NCBI GenBank assembly: GCA_021838065.1
Contig: JAKCEJ010000133.1
Coordinates: forward strand, 1-7,661
DNA length: 7,661 nt
Source: Pseudomonadota bacterium
GTDB lineage: Bacteria; Pseudomonadota; Gammaproteobacteria; Steroidobacterales; Steroidobacteraceae
Reading direction: 5' to 3'
Each line of letters begins with the position of its first letter. Positions within the stretch are counted from its first letter, which is position 1. Position numbers and translations under genes: made by a program. This document shows, in pieces, positions 6,304 through 7,661 of the stretch. The notes under the pieces are model-generated. The model did not search any database and was not told the DNA's origin. It saw nothing but the letters and a program-made list of their open reading frames with translations.

Positions 6304-7661
6304 ATGGCAGACTCATTCGACGTCATCGTCATCGGCGGCGGACCGGCCGGCTATCCGGCCGCGATTCGCGCCGGGCAGAACAAGCTCTCGGTCGCCTGCA
6401 TCGACGAGTGGCGCAACCGCGACGGCAGCTACGCCTTCGGTGGCACCTGCCTCAATGCCGGCTGCATCCCCTCCAAGGCGCTGCTCGAGTCGAGCGAGCT
6501 GTACGCCCGCGCGCGCGAGGAGTTCGCGGTGCACGGCATCAAGGTGGGCGAGGTGGGATTCGATGTCGCGCAGATGCAAAAGCGCAAGGCCGGCATCGTC
6601 AAGACCAGCACCCAGGGCATCACCGCGCTGTTCAAGGCGAGCGCTGTCACCGGGCTTCAGGGCCACGGCAAGCTCCTGCCCGGACGGCGCGTGGAGTTCA
6701 CCGGCGCCGACGGCAGCAAGCGCGAGCTCGCCGCCAAGCACGTCATTCTCGCCTCGGGCTCGGTGCCGGTGGAGCTGAAAGCCGCGCCCTTCAAGGCCCC
6801 GCACATCATCGATTCGTGGGGCGCGCTCGATCTGGAGACGGTGCCGAAGCGCCTCGGCGTGATCGGCGCGGGCGTGATCGGACTGGAGCTCGGCAGCGTC
6901 TGGCGCCGCCTCGGCAGCGAGGTGACGGTGCTCGAGGCGTTGCCGGATTTTCTCGCCATCGCCGATCAGCAGCTCGCCAAGGAGGCGGCGCGCCACTTGA
7001 AGAAGCAGGGCCTCGACATTCGTCTCGGCGCCAAGGTGAGCGCCGCCAGGGTGAGCGGCGATGCGGTCGAGGTGACCTACGAGGATGCCAAGGGCACCCA
7101 CAAGCTCACCGTCGATCGGCTGATCGTGGCGGCCGGGCGGCGGCCGTTCACGGGCGAGCTGCTCGCCGCGGGCACGGGCGTCGAGCTCGATGAGCGCGGC
7201 TTCGTCAAGGTCGACGAGCATTGCCGCACGGCAGCCGAGGGAGTGTGGGCGGTCGGGGACTGCGTGCGCGGCCCGATGCTCGCGCACAAGGGCAAGGAGG
7301 AAGGGGTGATGGTCGCCGATCTGATCGCCGGGCGCTACGGCGAGGTCAACTACAAGACCGTCCCCTCGGTGATCTACACGGTGCCCGAGATCGCCTGGGT
7401 GGGGCTCACCGAGGAGCAGGTCAAATCGAGCGGCAGGCCCTACAAGGTCGGCGTGTTCCCGTTCCTCGCGAGCGGCCGGGCGCGCGCCATGGAGCAGGCG
7501 CAGGGCTTCGCCAAGGTCATCGCCGCGCAGGATGACGATGAGATTCTCGGGGTGCACATCATCGGGCCGATGGCCGGGGAGCTGATCGCCGAGGCGGTGC
7601 TCGCCATGGAGTATTCGGCGAGCAGCGAGGATCTGCAGCGCACCATCCACGCAAATCCTAC
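6304..7661 (+). CDS. lpd: Dihydrolipoamide dehydrogenase (E3), 3' end outside the window
   Basis: This flavoprotein reoxidises the dihydrolipoyl arm of SucB and reduces NAD+. About 452 codons are present of the roughly 475 expected, so only the C-terminal tip is missing. The FAD dinucleotide fold is VIGGGPAG (9-16). The redox-active disulfide is Cys49 and Cys54 in GGTCLNAGCIPSK, preceded by an insert (ACIDEWRNRDGSYAF) typical of the pseudomonad/xanthomonad type. The NAD-binding motif is GAGVIGLELG (188-197), and the second FAD motif is AVGDC with Asp319. The dimer interface begins near VPSVIYTVPEIAWVG. The catalytic HxHPT motif reads HANPT here, with Asn451 where the family has the general-base His. 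The ATG is two bases after the sucB TGA, with a modest GGGGAT ribosome site, so this is the third gene of the operon. The position after sucB makes it the complex's own E3, although such proteins often also serve pyruvate dehydrogenase. Confidence 0.96.
   Translation, partial: MADSFDVIVIGGGPAGYPAAIRAGQNKLSVACIDEWRNRDGSYAFGGTCLNAGCIPSKALLESSELYARAREEFAVHGIKVGEVGFDVAQMQKRKAGIVKTSTQGITALFKASAVTGLQGHGKLLPGRRVEFTGADGSKRELAAKHVILASGSVPVELKAAPFKAPHIIDSWGALDLETVPKRLGVIGAGVIGLELGSVWRRLGSEVTVLEALPDFLAIADQQLAKEAARHLKKQGLDIRLGAKVSAARVSGDAVEVTYEDAKGTHKLTVDRLIVAAGRRPFTGELLAAGTGVELDERGFVKVDEHCRTAAEGVWAVGDCVRGPMLAHKGKEEGVMVADLIAGRYGEVNYKTVPSVIYTVPEIAWVGLTEEQVKSSGRPYKVGVFPFLASGRARAMEQAQGFAKVIAAQDDDEILGVHIIGPMAGELIAEAVLAMEYSASSEDLQRTIHANP

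Noticed and set aside
6313..7650. A 445-codon open frame on the minus strand opposite lpd
   Set aside because: It is a codon-bias shadow of a clearly functional lpd; the His/Asp/Ala-rich product resembles nothing known to me.

Overview
This GC-rich window reads as core chromosome of a gammaproteobacterium. The reasons are the sucA-sucB-lpd order, close likeness of the E1 and E2 proteins to the enterobacterial and xanthomonad/pseudomonad types, and a tRNA gene with an encoded CCA end. The lineage call is inference from remembered protein families. No mobile element, CRISPR array, integrase or defence gene is visible, and I did not find a spectacular new system. The interest lies in gene junctions and a few residue-level oddities.

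Layout. At 2-982 (+) lies the 3' part of a gene for a membrane-anchored diguanylate cyclase with intact GGDEF and I-site motifs; it runs off the left edge. Its stop codon lies inside tRNA-Arg(CCU) at 973-1048 (+). A short minus-strand gene for a three-helix membrane protein (1027-1386) converges on the same tRNA and also stops inside it. The intergenic stretch 1387-1602 separates this gene from a divergent gene for a DUF5658-like membrane protein (1603-2094, +). It holds two candidate -10 boxes and two abutting hairpins.

Between 2094 and 2227 there is a very strong Shine-Dalgarno sequence, a possible 38-codon GTG-started small ORF and overlapping inverted repeats. The small ORF ends 8 bases into sucA.

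The right two-thirds (2220-7661) is a tight 2-oxoglutarate dehydrogenase operon. sucA encodes E1, the thiamin diphosphate-dependent decarboxylase. sucB encodes E2, the dihydrolipoyl succinyltransferase. lpd encodes E3, the FAD/NAD dihydrolipoamide dehydrogenase, and is cut by the right edge. sucA and sucB overlap by 4 bases (ATGA), and sucB and lpd are 2 bases apart, which fits co-translation of one complex. E1 decarboxylates 2-oxoglutarate and passes succinyl to the lipoyl arm of E2, E2 transfers it to CoA, and E3 reoxidises the arm with NAD+. Together they form the TCA-cycle step from 2-oxoglutarate to succinyl-CoA.
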